Made by a program: the position numbers and the translations under genes. Positions 12,901 to 24,600 of a stretch of 64,000 bases of DNA are shown in pieces. Origin of the DNA: Ailurus styani. Its lineage: Eukaryota; Chordata; Mammalia; Carnivora; Ailuridae. Within the stretch, counting starts at the first letter, position 1. Every line of letters starts with the position of its first letter. A model generated the notes under the pieces. It was not told the DNA's origin, ran no database searches, and saw nothing but the letters and a program-made list of their open reading frames with translations. The stretch spans positions 2,248,243 through 2,312,242 of the forward strand of contig LNAC01000163.1 in assembly GCA_002007465.1 (NCBI GenBank), written 5' to 3'.

Positions 12901-15900
12901 TCTAAAAGAAACTATGCTCCTATTTGAGATCCAGATTAAATCTGTTCAATCAAAAAAATTAATATGTAAGAAACAGGTTTATTCCAAAACCCATCAGCCT
13001 GACAGTCAAGAAGGTCCTTGGAACCTTCTTTCTTTGGATACTTGCTTAAAATTAAATTCTTTGGCTACAGGATTGGAGAGTCTAGCAGCTTAAAAAAGAA
13101 GAAAAGACAGGTGGGCGTCTCATAACTCTCTGATGAATCAGTGAGAAGCAGCAAAATTATTCCTCTCCTTTCCTGACACCTGCTACAGGGAGTAGCTTCA
13201 GCAACACCAAGTGGGTTGGTATGGCCTGAGAACATATAATTAGAATAGGAAGGAGCCAAAGAATAATTACTGCTTAGTAGGGGGAAAACCCTCATAATCT
13301 TGCTATGAAGGAATCAGACATAGCTTAGCTCAGGAATCACACACCATTCTTTTCAATTGCACAAATTATACAAAATCATGTTTAAAAACAAAATGAAGGT
13401 AGTCAGAGAAAGTACTTTTTACATGGATCTATTTGTTGCAATTCCTACTGAGTCAGAGATACCACGAATTAATGATGAATATACTGTAATAATAATTGAA
13501 GATTACGGGGTTGAGTTACAGCTGATTTCCAAATAATTTTTATATATCTTTTTTTTTTTAAGATTTTGTTTATTTATTTGAGAGAGAGAGAACACAAGTG
13601 GGGAGGGACGGGGGAAGGAAGAAGCAGACTCCCTGCTGAGCAGGGAGCCCGACCTGGGGCTTGATCCCAGGACCTGAGCCACAGGCAGACAGTTAACCAA
13701 CTGAGCCACCCACGCGCCCCTTATTATATATCTTTTATGTAAAAGTCCAGGTAAAATGATTTTTGTAACAAAGCAAGTACTATAGCCAGAGTAAAGTGGC
13801 TTTGACTGAACATCAAAATAACCTAGCTAGGGCACTTTTGAATGTAGAGAAGTCCAGGACTTATCATTAGGGAATGGCCGAACATCTCATTTGGTAACTG
13901 CAGGCATGTGATTTGTAAGCAAAATTGCTAGAAGAGATGGTATGAGTGCTGGCTTGCATGAGAAGGTCATCAAGGTGAAAGTATGTTCAAAGAGAAATCA
14001 TAATTGTATGAAAAAGAGCAGATAGTTTTTTTTAATGCCAATGTCCAGGATTAGGTGAAAGTTCCTATGGGAGATAAAATGCCAATAAAGATTGCCCCCA
14101 AAAGATGTATCCACAGAAAACTTTTTGGGGAAAAACCCAAATGGAAATGAAAGTATACTACAGCTGAATTACTCCAGCTTCAAGGTAATTTTAGTAGGAC
14201 AGGTGATCTCAGTATAACCACTTATATACATATTAACTATGAGAATGAAGTATAAGAACTAATTTTAACTAAGTATAACCATGTGCAGCTAATGAGTCAT
14301 CAAATCCATTGTTATTTGCCTTCGTCTTTTCTCTACCAGCTCCACAAGCTTCCTTTCCAAGCGCTATAAAAGCGGCTGCTTACTGACAAACTGCTGCTTC
14401 CTCTGAACCACCTAATTTCATAGAAGTTTCACAGCATTGTATCATACAAGGAATGAGATCTGACTTAAATTAGCGCCTCTCAGTAGCTTTTTCCTACTAT
14501 CTACTTATTCAACTAATTATAGAAACTCAAAGAGAAAAAAATAGCAAGTTTCAGGGAATGAACAGGTGAATATAGAAAATAATCTTAACTATAAAAAAAC
14601 AAAAAATTATGTCAATAGACAATAGTCAATTCAATCTTTTCAGAAACTTCTTTCCTCTAGCCTGGTCCACTCTTTGCACAAAGGTTCTCAGGAGAAATGC
14701 TAGATACCAAGAATGTTTCCTGGCATGCCCCATGCAAGTGAAGGGTGCAACATAACCCTTTCCTGCTAATGCCCTTGGAACGTGACTGAAGAATGGATCC
14801 TACATTCTCTAACACCAAATCTAAATCCCCATTACATACACTAACGCTGGGACTGGCTTTTTTTCTTAAATAAAACAGGTTCTTTTTTTTTTTTTTTAAA
14901 GATTTTATTTATTTTATTTGACACAGAGAGAGATTACAAGTAGGCACAGAGGCAGGCAGAGAGACAGGGAGAGGAGGAAGCAGGCTCCCCGCTGAGCAGA
15001 GAGCCCGATGCGGGCCTCGATCCCAGGACGCTGAGATCATGACCTGAGCCGAAAGCAGAGGCTTTAACCCACTGAGCCACCCAGGCGCCCATAAAACAGG
15101 TTCTTAAAACCAGATCCCACATAGGGGAAGGGAGGGAAAAATGAAACAAGATGAAACCAGAGAGGGAGACAAACCATAAGACACTCTTAATCTCAGGAAA
15201 CAATCTGAGGGTTGCTGGGAGCAGGAAGGGGGGTGAGAGGGATGGGGTGGCTGGGTGATGGACATTGGGGAGGGTAAGTGCTACAGTGAGTGCTGTGAAT
15301 TAAAAAACAAAACAAAACAAAAAACAGATCCCAAATACTACTCTACCATCCCTATGTAACTTTGTCAACAGAACATGATGAAGACCTGTCTTACGTGTAG
15401 ACAATGCTGTGGGGATTTGTGGCCCACATCCTTCATGTCTTACAAGTATCTGCCTACAAAATCCAACTGTGTTCTTATTTCATTTTTACTCTTTGAAGGT
15501 TTTTTCCCACGCATAAGTGTATCCATCCATTTTAAAAATACACTGTGGTAACACTGTGTGTGTGTGTGTAACTGTGTGTGTGTGTATACCAAAACTTCCC
15601 CCCAGAAATGTTGTACCAGCTAACACTCAGTTAATACTTCCACCAGAATATGAAAGTGCTTGGCTTCTTTTACCCTTAAAACTCTGAGTATATGTAAAAC
15701 AAAACAAAAAAAACCCCCAAAAAACTCTTGAGTATATGTTTTAAAAACTGAAAATATTTAAATAGGCAAAAGTGGAATTCTGATCTTTTGTCTTTTGTGA
15801 ATAGTCTGATAATGACTTCCCCGTTTTTCTACCACGGGAGGAGAGTTCAACTTTTTCCTTTTGACTTGTAAGGGTTTTAAAATATATTACAGATACTATG

Positions 15901-17042
15901 CATTTTGCCATGGATGTGTTCCTATTTCAAAAAATATGAATGCCAAATGCAGAGTAATATGGGACTGTGGTGCAATGCTACTAAACTAAACTACTAAACT
16001 ACTACATTAAATAAGTGGAGTCAAAAGACTTTGTAATCAATTACAAACAGAAATGATTACTTCCATGACTCCAACATTTGTAAAACTATAACAACTATAA
16101 AAACACCGGCCTGATTATTCGTTAAGAGTTTTTCTTATCATTGTAACCTACGTATTATCACATGTAAAAATTCCAACAGACAAATAATATTCTGAAAATT
16201 TTTTTACCCACATTGTGAGACTACAGGTCCTCAGTTTCTTTTTTTACACAACAAAGAGGTGTTTTAAACCAGAGCCTTCTTAGATCTCTTCTAGAATGAA
16301 CATTCTCAGTCTCCAAAAGGGCATCATGCTGATACGGCTAATATGCTGAAAGAGCCTTCCCAATATTAAGTTTCAGAGGCAAGAAATAGCCTCAGCTATG
16401 ATCCACAGTTCTTATGACACAAAATGGTTGAGAAGCTTCCAAGTACTGATAGGATAGTACATTAGTCAACACCGCAACAACTTTATCCTGGGATTCTCCC
16501 TGATACAGAACTCCACTCCATGAACACATGCAACAGTTAGGATGGGATGCTGGAAGCTTCTCATACTATTGGTTGCTAATTCAAGGACGTTAAGATTTTG
16601 CAGTAATCAAACCAAACGCAGGTGGTAAGCTTACCTGGAATATTACCACACGGAATTTATTTTTCTTCATTATTTCCTCTTGCTTGGATTCAACTTTTTT
16701 CACGTGAATTTGTTGCCTCTCCACCCGGGCCTTCACGTCTTTAATGTGAGCACTGACTTTTCTAGTTTTCTCAAACAACTTGTTAATGACATAGCCTGTA
16801 TTACTGTGGGACTGTGAAAGCTTCAACAGGTCAATCTGGACAGACTTTATGGCATTTTCCATCTGCCTGTGTCTCTCCTCTAGCCTCTTCTGGCTTGCCT
16901 GCACACTGTCCACGATGGTGGCTACTCTGTCCAGCACGGTCACGATGGTGAGAGCAGCGTCTTGGTCTTCATCTTCTGTAACACTCGAGAGGCGATTCTG
17001 GTGGATTTTATCGGCATTTGAAGCAGACCCATTATGTTCCAT
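8844..17042 (-). CDS. CAVIN4: CAVIN4 (MURC), muscle caveolae-associated coiled-coil protein, complete two-exon gene
   Basis: Joining 16635-17042 to 9518-8844 gives 360 residues; I recall the human protein as about 364. Cavins coat caveolae at the plasma membrane. CAVIN4 is the muscle-enriched member, acts at sarcolemma and T-tubules, binds other cavins and is linked to Rho/ROCK signalling (established for the family). Visible domains: an acidic N-terminus, a long heptad coiled coil over about residues 25-125 (cavin HR1), a basic patch ending exon 1 (MKKNKFR), an acidic segment ([10 protein letters not shown]), a basic second helical region, tandem RLRQSGE heptads near residues 230-253, and an acidic C-terminus ending LLLDLKQ. 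The two-exon structure with the intron after HR1 is usual for cavins. The reading frame is intact. The start was chosen because it opens MEHNGS and has A at -3 and G at +4. TMEFF1 lies upstream on the same strand. Confidence 0.96.
9156..9236 (-). repeat. 21-bp coding tandem repeat in CAVIN4
   Basis: Three near-identical 21-nt units and a partial fourth encode the heptad RLRQSGE, drifting to RLKQSGE and RFKKS. The array stays in frame and is predicted to be helical and basic. Confidence 0.85.
9853..10225 (+). mobile_element. Older CAN-SINE split by a second SINE
   Basis: The head ggggcacctgggtg runs to ttcagctcaggtc at about 9910. The body resumes at 10131 (tcagctcagatcttgagctc) and ends in aaataaataaaaatc. 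A partial duplication (aaacttaacat) flanks the whole. Confidence 0.85.
9911..10130 (-). mobile_element. CAN-SINE inserted inside the 9853-10225 SINE
   Basis: It has a T-rich left end, a (GA)n tract at about 9950-9980 and the head gagccactcaggggcccc at the right. It is flanked by the host duplication tcagctcaggtc / tcagctcagatc. Confidence 0.9.
10560..11080 (+). repeat. L2 LINE 3' fragment
   Basis: L2-like order: tctactttaaaacttttggg, then tctctgctcctcagatagag, then a cagagccttgtatgtagtag end. Confidence 0.55.
11525..11709 (-). mobile_element. CAN-SINE body of a composite insertion
   Basis: Tail on the left, head (gagccacccaggcacccc) on the right. The duplication taggaagctctttta (11510-11524) / taggaaggcctttta (11760-11774) lies beyond an extra segment at 11710-11759, so that segment was part of the inserted unit. 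Confidence 0.85.
11710..11759 (-). repeat. 5' extension of the SINE insertion, shared with 48474-48512
   Basis: Thirty-four of 38 bases (11714-11751) match the segment adjoining the head of the SINE at 48283-48473. It lies inside the target duplication of the 11.5 kb insertion. Confidence 0.6.
13548..13720 (-). mobile_element. CAN-SINE
   Basis: Slightly shortened body, ending gagccacccacgcgcccc. It is flanked by ttatatatctttt-like duplications. Confidence 0.9.
13735..14869. other. Unannotated CAVIN4 intron sequence
   Basis: I see no recognisable transposon or coding segment in this AT-rich stretch. Confidence 0.4.
14885..15090 (-). mobile_element. CAN-SINE, young subtype
   Basis: Full length, flanked by the 15-bp duplication ataaaacaggttctt. 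Confidence 0.95.
15117..15330 (+). mobile_element. L1 3' UTR fragment, 5'-truncated
   Basis: It contains the carnivore L1 3' motifs gaaacaagatg, gagacaaaccataag, actcttaatctcagg and gatggacattggggagggt, and ends in an A/C-rich tail. Confidence 0.85.
15556..15590. repeat. (TG)n microsatellite, interrupted
   Basis: Two TG runs are separated by taac. Confidence 0.8.
16635..17042 (-). CDS. CAVIN4: CAVIN4 coding exon 1 (residues 1-136)
   Basis: The exon is 408 nt and ends exactly between codons, after Gln136. The donor is CAG followed by gtaagc at 16634 downward. It encodes the N-terminal acidic leader ([10 protein letters not shown]) and the HR1 coiled coil with regular hydrophobic heptads ([12 protein letters not shown] onward), ending in the basic [14 protein letters not shown]1 is the oligomerisation region in cavins (family knowledge). 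The frame stays open a further 14 codons into the intron, but that tail is not cavin-like. Confidence 0.96.
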
Positions 17043-17145
17043 ATTAGTTATTTCTCAGTGAAAGATGTCCCACCACAATGAGTTCTGGTGCTAAGAGTAA
17101 AAAGTCAGCTTGATAACAGGCAACGGGGTTGTTTAAAGGGTTGGA
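17043..17145 (-). other. CAVIN4: Presumed CAVIN4 5' UTR
   Basis: This interval lies between the predicted start site downstream of the TATA-like box and the ATG. I see no upstream ATG with a long frame. The ATG context is actaatATGG. The exact 5' end is inferred from TATA spacing only. Confidence 0.4.
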
Positions 17146-17171
17146 AACCCCACCCCTGGAGACTGGTCAAG

Positions 17172-17179
17172 TATTTATA
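17172..17179 (-). promoter_or_regulatory. Candidate CAVIN4 TATA box
   Basis: TATAAATA lies on the minus strand about 130 bases upstream of the CAVIN4 ATG. Initiation 25-30 bases downstream would give a 5' UTR near 100 nt. The overlapping ten bases (plus strand GTATTTATAA) match the MEF2 consensus at nine of ten positions, which fits a muscle gene. An E-box (CACATG) is at 17194-17199 and another (CAAATG) near 17391. No CpG-rich segment surrounds the start. Both the promoter role and MEF2 binding are inference. Confidence 0.5.
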
Positions 17180-17926
17180 ACTACAAATACCCACACATGA
17201 CTGTTCTGCAACATGAACCCTTGCAGAGCACTGGGTACTGTTCCAAACATGCTTGGTGACTGACGAATGGACTCAAATAAGTCTGTGTGCAGACAAGGGG
17301 AAAGCTTCAAAAAAAAAAACCAAAAAAAAAACTTCCCCGAAGCCGCCATGTTACTAATATTAAGCCCAAAAGCCAAAGGACCAAAAGAGCAAATGCTGCA
17401 TGTTGGGGGAAGCTTCTGCCATTAGATAATTTCAAGCAGTATTTGTAAAAGCAAAGGGGAATTTCTGAAATCTTTTTCTACTTACTTCACACATTTATCT
17501 GATAAATCACTTCACTGATTTATCAATAACAAAGAATGTGGTAAATAAACACACCAAAACAGAGGCCAGATAGTGAAAACATTATATTATAACATGCTTT
17601 TCCAAACTAAATATTAAAATTAATATTTAATTTTGAACATATTCTTAAATTCTACATGCATATATCTAAACTACATGTTAAACTGCTGAATACATTCTAC
17701 TCACACTTCAGATCTTTAAACACCAACAATCTATTACTATAGTTATTACTACAGGACAAATTTGGATAGAGGACTTAGATAATTTTTAAGCTCACCTTAA
17801 GAGCACCAATCATTAACAATCATTTTTGCATCTTATTCACAAACACGGATACAATTTGTTTATGTTAAAACAAATATTTTCTTAAAAATGAACGTGTATT
17901 AAAGTAGTTTAACTGATAGAGGAGGC
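17180..17926. other. TMEFF1-CAVIN4 intergenic interval
   Basis: AT-rich sequence between the candidate TMEFF1 poly(A) signal and the CAVIN4 promoter. It holds no transposon and no coding exon. Any CAVIN4 upstream control elements would lie here and in the adjoining TMEFF1 3' end. Confidence 0.45.
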
Positions 17927-17932
17927 TTTATT
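17927..17932 (-). terminator. Candidate TMEFF1 polyadenylation signal
   Basis: AATAAA lies on the minus strand about 675 bases after the TMEFF1 stop and about 750 bases before the CAVIN4 TATA-like box. An ATTAAA variant occurs near 17626. Confidence 0.4.
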
Positions 17933-18605
17933 CCAATCTGTTTGTTAAACAGACTATTTTCACAATATCTAAACCTACTTTCCAGCGATCTGTTCCATCT
18001 TTGCTACCAGATACTTTTCCGAATTATCAGAATTATTTTTTTCAAAGAGAGGAATAATCAAATTCCAATCCATACAGGTCATAAATATTTTACATCTAAC
18101 ACACACAACTTTACAGTTCATGCGATAGGCAGTGTCTACAAAATCAGTTACTAAATCTCAAAAACATTTAAATGTCTATTTAAACACAGTGTCTTCTAGA
18201 TTTTTTATCTTTTTTTTTTTGTAAGAAAAGTAATCTGTAAACATCTTTACCTTTAGTTCATGCTTGGTCATTTGTTGTGGTCATTGTGGAAGAAGTGGGT
18301 ATGACTTTATAACCATTTGTGAAGTGGTCCATCTTTGCAAAAATATTACATTCCACGGGTAAAGAACAAGTCTTAGAATTACCATGTGGTATAAATTTGT
18401 GAAATCAATTTCTGTATTTAAAAACACAAAACAAAGACTACTAAACAGTCCAAAACTGTTGTAGCTGAATATTCTAAATACGAGCCAACAGTACTACACT
18501 AAAAATGTCCAAAAATAAGGCCTCTGAAATAAATATTTCCATTCTTTAAAAAAAGACATAATAAATGTACATCACATGGTTAGTGTACATATAAAAGTCA
18601 TCAGT
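17933..18605 (-). other. TMEFF1: TMEFF1 3' UTR (presumed)
   Basis: AT-rich, transposon-free sequence lies between the TMEFF1 stop and the nearest AATAAA on the minus strand (17927-17932). No open frame of note was seen. Transcript extent is inferred. Confidence 0.5.
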
Positions 18606-18690
18606 TTAAACCATTCTGGATGACGTATCTGAAGTAAAATGACCTAGGTTTTGCTTCTGTCGCCGTCCTCTGTTGTTTTTAGGGCATTTT
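18606..18690 (-). CDS. TMEFF1: TMEFF1 exon 10 (cytoplasmic tail and stop)
   Basis: The acceptor acacaacag leads into A-AAATGCCCT. The exon encodes (R)[18 protein letters not shown] and then TSDTSSRMV, followed by TAA. The tail is short and basic, with a membrane-proximal cysteine pair (MCITRKC) that could be palmitoylated (inference). This matches the known TMEFF1 C-terminus. Confidence 0.95.
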
Positions 18691-21600
18691 CTGTTGTGTT
18701 AAAAGAAAAAATAAAGAAAAGGAAAAGGTCATTTTGTTTAAGATATTTCAAATGTTTCCAAAGTAATACACATTTCACACACAAATCCGTATTGGGAAAC
18801 AGGATGCTGTTTGATGCAAGACGAGCTGAGGACCAACATGTCAGCCTGCTGTCTTCCCTACACCGCTGGGAGGTGAGAGGGTTAGGGACAGGACACAGGC
18901 GTGAGCACAAAGCGAAGCTCACTCCTGGGTCTCTACTGCTGCATATGCGTCCCTGAGAGGAATCCCTACCCTTCTTCTGACCCGGCAACTCCCTAGCCAC
19001 GGTGACTGATAACACATAAACCTCAGACAACAGAAAGGATCCTGGCCTATGTACTTCTGTGCAGCATTAGGACACCCCCAAAGTGACAAGAATAGCCTGG
19101 ATGAAGGAGTAATTAGGAAAAAGTGTGCAAGCGCAGGTATGAATACACAGGAAATGCTTAGTGATTTTAGACAATGACTCAAAAGAAGTCATTCCACAGC
19201 CTGCTTGGGCAAACCACAGAACCCAGTAAAAAACTTGTTATGCCAGGGATAAGGACAGTCCTTCACTCTCCTCTCAGTTTACCGTACCAGCTTCTCCATG
19301 GTGGTATAAATATCATTGTGTGGTACCTGCTCTTGGGCCTGCCCACTAGAATGCAAACATGCGAGCTCATGCTCTGCACCAAGTGCTGTGGCATGCAATG
19401 CGGAACAAAGGCACTGGGATGAATTCTGGTAATTTTGAGCTCAGGCTCTGCTAAAAACTAGCTGTGCAACACACTTTTCCTATATGTGAAATATTAAAAG
19501 TTGGACCAACCGCTGATATCTCTGTCAGCAAGGAATTTATAATCTAATGGAAAGACAGTCTTGCGACAAGGAGTACTCCTAAATTTCCATGTTTATAATT
19601 CAATTTCAAAGAGCACTGCTTCTCGACTTAAAAGGCTTGATGGTAACACTTCCATTTCATATACTGTATTTCATAAATTTTATCTCACTAATCCTCCTAA
19701 AAACACTTTGAGGGAGACAGTGATGGAATCCTCTCCATTTCATGGTTGAGAAGCCAAGGAAACCTCTTTAACCGTCACCAACTCACCATGACTTTGGAAG
19801 ACTTCCAACTCCCCGGGGCCATGGTTTTGTCATCTATGAAATAAAGGGGTTTGGCTAGGAGAATGTTTGAGGTCCCTGCTATTCTATCATTCTAAGAGTC
19901 TAAAAATATGAAAGAAGATTCCAAGCATAAAAGAAGAAAGTTTTACTCATGTAGTTTTCATAAGCGAGTCAGTGGGAGATTCCTCACATGTAACAGCCAC
20001 CACAGGATAAGTGAACAGCTGTCCCATAATGGGCTGTGTGGGAGAGGAACTCCTTAAAAATTCAGTGGAGCCAAGTCCAAGTACATAATTATAATATTCT
20101 AAATTCATGAAGCAAAACATTTGCTTCATGAGGGGAGAGGGGAGAAAATGCCACAATAAGACAGGCCTCAAGGAGAGATACATGATAAATTCAGTGAGAT
20201 GACCGTTCAGTCAGGAGACAGTGGGCAGTGAAGACAGTGTAACACAACTGCAAAAACACCGTGATGTTGAAAGTGTCTGTAAAGGCAAGAAATGGAACTT
20301 GGATATCAGCCAGAAGGCATGGACTTGAAAACTAACTGTCAGGTAATTTTAACTTAGTAGAATTAGAATTTAGAAGATTATAGCACACTGAGAACAGAAG
20401 CAAAGAGCAGGATACAAGGCTGGATTAGGATTTGTAAAAGGGCTTAACTATCTCCGTGATCTTGAGTAAGGTACTTCCCTCATCCAGGCCCTCAAGTTTC
20501 CTTACTTCTCTAGAATGGAAGGGGTTGACTCAAAGTTGCTTCCTGCTGACTTAGAACATCCTTTGATCTTCTTAAAAATGACATTTATCACTGAGCCTCA
20601 AAAGCTTCCCTTATCTGTACCTTATTTCTTTCATTCACCCTCCATATAATTTATTACTGCACTCCTGCTTTCCTCAAATAATGTCCTACATGATTCCCCT
20701 GACCTCATATTTTCTCTCCTCCAGTGAAATTTTGCAGATGACACTCAGATCAACGCTCCGAAAAAAATGATTTATACCAAGTCATCCTCCCGACTCTGTT
20801 CAAAAATCAAGTCTGAACCTTGCTCCTATGCAGGCAAATATATTTCCTGAGACTGACTCAAAATGGACACTCCTCTTGATGGTTCAGTGGAAAAAGGAAT
20901 GGTTTGGAAATCAAGCAGTACTGAATTCAAATCCAGGTACTTCCACTTACTAGCTGGATGACCACAGGCAAATTACTTAATCTAAGCCTCTATTAAATGG
21001 CCACAGGCAGCCCTGCTGTTACATGGGTTTCTTCTACTTGCCCTTTCTGCTGTCATTATTTTTTATATCATTACGTCCCTATTTTAATCTACTGCCCAAT
21101 TTAATACCCAGTAGTCTTGCCTAAGGGCAGATCATCTGTTCTGTGGAATAAAGTCCACTAACTTCAGCACCTAAATTTTAGGAAAAGTACCTGTTACTCA
21201 GAGAACACTCTTTTTTATAATTTCTAGATAAATCACTTGAGCTCCAGATGGCTGAGGGTACTGAAGGTCTGGCTTCTATCCAGATCTCGGATAGAAGAGC
21301 CATAAGCCCACTATGGCCTGCCAATATCTGTACTTGATATGCTCCAATCCTCTGCCCAGAATAATACAGAAAAGTACAGAGATGATGTTTATGCGACTTC
21401 TGAACCAAATCTTAAAGGAGGTAGGAAGAGCCATGTCAGACGAAAAGACATGACATTGGGAAGCAGAAAGATAATGTGAACGGGATTTAGTTGGACTTTT
21501 CTGGGGCCCAGTTCATTTTTGACTTACATATTTCCACTCAGTTTAGAAAATGCCCATTTTATGCCCACTGGAATCCAAGTATTTCTTTTAATTTGGAGTT

Positions 21601-24600
21601 TAGTTATGATAAATGCCAATGGTTTTAGTCTTGATGGAGAATTTTACAGATGACTTGTGATTGTATTCCAGAAAATGAAGTAATGTTAAGACAACGATAT
21701 AATAAGAAAAGCAGTTTTCTTTAATCTCTGGTTTCTTCCTTTCTTACTACATTTACTATGGATAAAGTACATTCTTAGGGCATAAAACACCTTCCAGTCC
21801 CTCAGGGCTTTAAAAATCTCAGCATGGTCCTTCTGCTACTACCAGCATCATCCCTAAGTGCATTTCTAAGACCCCTAAATTCCTTTATGCTGAATATTCT
21901 CATGCTCCTCCCTCTGCCTGCAGCCCAGCTATACCTGGAACCCTGAGAATGAGCTCTTGCCCATACTCTAAAGAAGCAAGATAAGGAGCAGTCAGACCTA
22001 CATAGAAATCTTAGGCAACTGATTCTAGGATTTTTTTCCTAATGGACTGGAGGACTTAAAGCACCTATCATTTTGAGTGTGCTTCAAAGTTCTTCTTTAA
22101 CAGCTACCCAGTTCTAATTTAAGGTTGGTATTTCTTAGGTCATTACCTACCTTGTTATGCACATGACAATCGCTACTATAATGGCGATCTGTACAGCTCC
22201 AATAATTGCCGCAATAAGAACATGAGTGAGCTTTTGCCTACTTGGCACAACATAGAGAATACTAAAGTCCGTCTTTTCACAGTGCTGTCCAGTGTAACCA
22301 GATTCACATCTGAAAGGGGGGGGAGAAAGATTCCTATGAGAATTACAAATTTCAATAATTCTAGGTTTTAAAATTAGAAACATATAAAAGAATGATAAAT
22401 TTATCCTGAAAAACCACTGCCATTTGTGTACTTCTTTAAACTCTATTCAGTGTCTATTTCACATGGTGCTTCTTTTAGTTATCATTATAGCACATTAATT
22501 TTAAAGTTGCTGAATGGTCTTTATTATGCTCATTTAAAAAATAGGTACTTAATAGTATATTCAGTGGCTATGATATAGCTGACATCTATTCCTCACTCTA
22601 AGACATGTCCGTCATCTTCCATTTTTCACAACTGTGAGTGAGGTATGGCAAACATTTGTTGAGTATGCACATTTCTATATTTAGTGTTATCCCTTAGGCT
22701 AGGTACTTGGAAATGGGATGACTGAATAAATAGGTATAAACATTTACAGTTCTCAGAACATAGCACCAAATTATATTCAACACACTTTCAGTATACATAA
22801 ATATAATAATTTAAGATGTAGGGGGGAAGAAAAATAAGTTATTAATGACAGAAACAGAGCCAAGTAGGTGCTAATCTTAGAAATTATCTGAATTGCAAGT
22901 AAAAGTAAATAAAAAGGCAACAACATCAGCTGATGATAATAATTTGACAGGGGGAAACATTTAAGATATTTAACAGAAATTTCACATGTTTTAGCTGACA
23001 GAAGTGTAATGTATAAATTAGCCAGCCTTCAGTTAGAGCTGATTAATAAAACCTCTGAAGTGTAAGGATAGCGTAGTTATTAACATCCCATACTTCATTT
23101 CAAAAAAAGATTTTTTAATAGAGCACACATAAAGAAACCCGGGAGTAAAGAAATAGGAAGCCAGGGGTGATGTGAGTCCACTAATCCCCATCCCTGAGGT
23201 TCCTAAACATCTGCCAGAGAGCTCTAAGTTTACCAGCAGACCAAAAATAAATAAAGAAAGAAAGAAAATAAAGAAAAGTAGTAAGGTAGATTTACAGACC
23301 ATGGAATGTAATTGAGAGCCCAGAAATACACCCATACATCTATGGTCAACTGATTTTTAACAAGGGTGCGAAGACCACTCAATGAGAAAAAATAATCTCG
23401 TCAACAAAAGCTGCTGGGACAACTGGACATCCACACGTGAAAGAATGAAGTGAGACCTTTTCTTCACAACATACACAAAAAAATAATTCAAAATGGATCA
23501 CAGATCTAAATATAAGAGTTACAACTATAAAACTCTTAGAAAAAAAGAAGTAAATCCTCATGACCTGGATTAGGCAATGATTTCTTAGATATGACACCAA
23601 AAGCACAAGCAACAACAACAAAAAAAGTTAAACTGGACTAAATCAAAATTAAAATCTTTTGTGTTTAAGGACACTATCAAGAAACTGAAAATGAAAAGAT
23701 AACCAGGAGAACAGAACATTTTTGCAAATCATTTATCTGGTAAGAGACCTGTATCTAGAATACATTTTAAAAAACTATTACAGGGCGCCTGGGTGGCTCA
23801 GTGGGTTAAAGCCTCTGCCTTCGGCTCAGGTCATGATCTCAGGGTCCTGGGATCGAGGCCCGCATCGGGCTCTCTGCTCGGCAGGGAGCCTGCTTCCTCC
23901 TCTCTCCTCTCTCTCTGCCTGCCTCTCTGCCTACTTGTAATCTCTCTCTCTGTGTCAAATAAATAAATAAAATCTTAAAAAAAAACCTATTACAAACTCA
24001 TTAACAAAAAGAAGAAAAAATTAAGATCTGAATAGACATTTTTTCCAAACAAGATCATATACAAATGGCAAATAAGCCCATGAANTTACAAACTCATTAA
24101 CAAAAAGAAGAAAAAATTAAGAAAAGATCTGAATAGACATTTTTTCCAAACAAGATCATATACAAATGGCAAATAAGCCCATGAAAAGATAGCAACATTA
24201 TTAGTCATCATGGAAATGCAAATCAAAACCACAATAAGACACCACTCCATATCCACTAGAATGGCTAGAATCAAAAAGTCAGATAATATCTGTTGGCAAA
24301 GATACTGTAGGGAATGAAAAATGGCCAACACACTTTTGTAACAGTCTGGCAGTTGTCAAAAGTTAAACCCAGAGTTACCACTTGGCCCAACAATTCCATT
24401 CCGAGACACTTATCCAACTGAAAGCAACACAAGTCCACACAAAAACTTGTAAGCAATTATTCATTAATAGCCAAAAAGTAGAAACGATCCAAATATTCAT
24501 CAACTGGTAAGCAGATCACAAAGTGTGGTGTTATAAGGAACAAAGTACTGACACACACTACAACATGAATAAACCTTGAAAACATGAAGCTAGGTGAAAG

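Larger units (their letters stand above)
9519..16634 (-). other. CAVIN4: CAVIN4 intron 1
   Basis: This 7.1 kb GT-AG intron has phase 0. It contains a nested SINE pair near 9.85-10.2 kb, L2 pieces in both orientations, minus-oriented SINEs at 11.5, 13.5 and 14.9 kb, and a truncated L1 3' end at 15.1 kb. The first 1.3 kb after exon 1 (15330-16634) carries only a short TG repeat near 15556-15590 and no recognisable transposon. No other coding sequence was seen in it. Confidence 0.9.
18691..22150 (-). other. TMEFF1: TMEFF1 intron 9
   Basis: A 3.5 kb phase 2 intron. It contains two diverged MIR elements near 20.4 and 20.9 kb but no SINEC or recent L1. The ORFs at 18644-19182 overlap or abut exon 10 in other frames and are not supported. 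Confidence 0.85.

Noticed and set aside
16849..17061. 70-codon plus-strand frame
   Set aside because: Antisense shadow of CAVIN4 exon 1.
22147..22383. 78-codon minus-strand frame as a stand-alone small membrane protein
   Set aside because: Its C-terminal part is TMEFF1 exon 9; the upstream Met lies in the intron before the acceptor.
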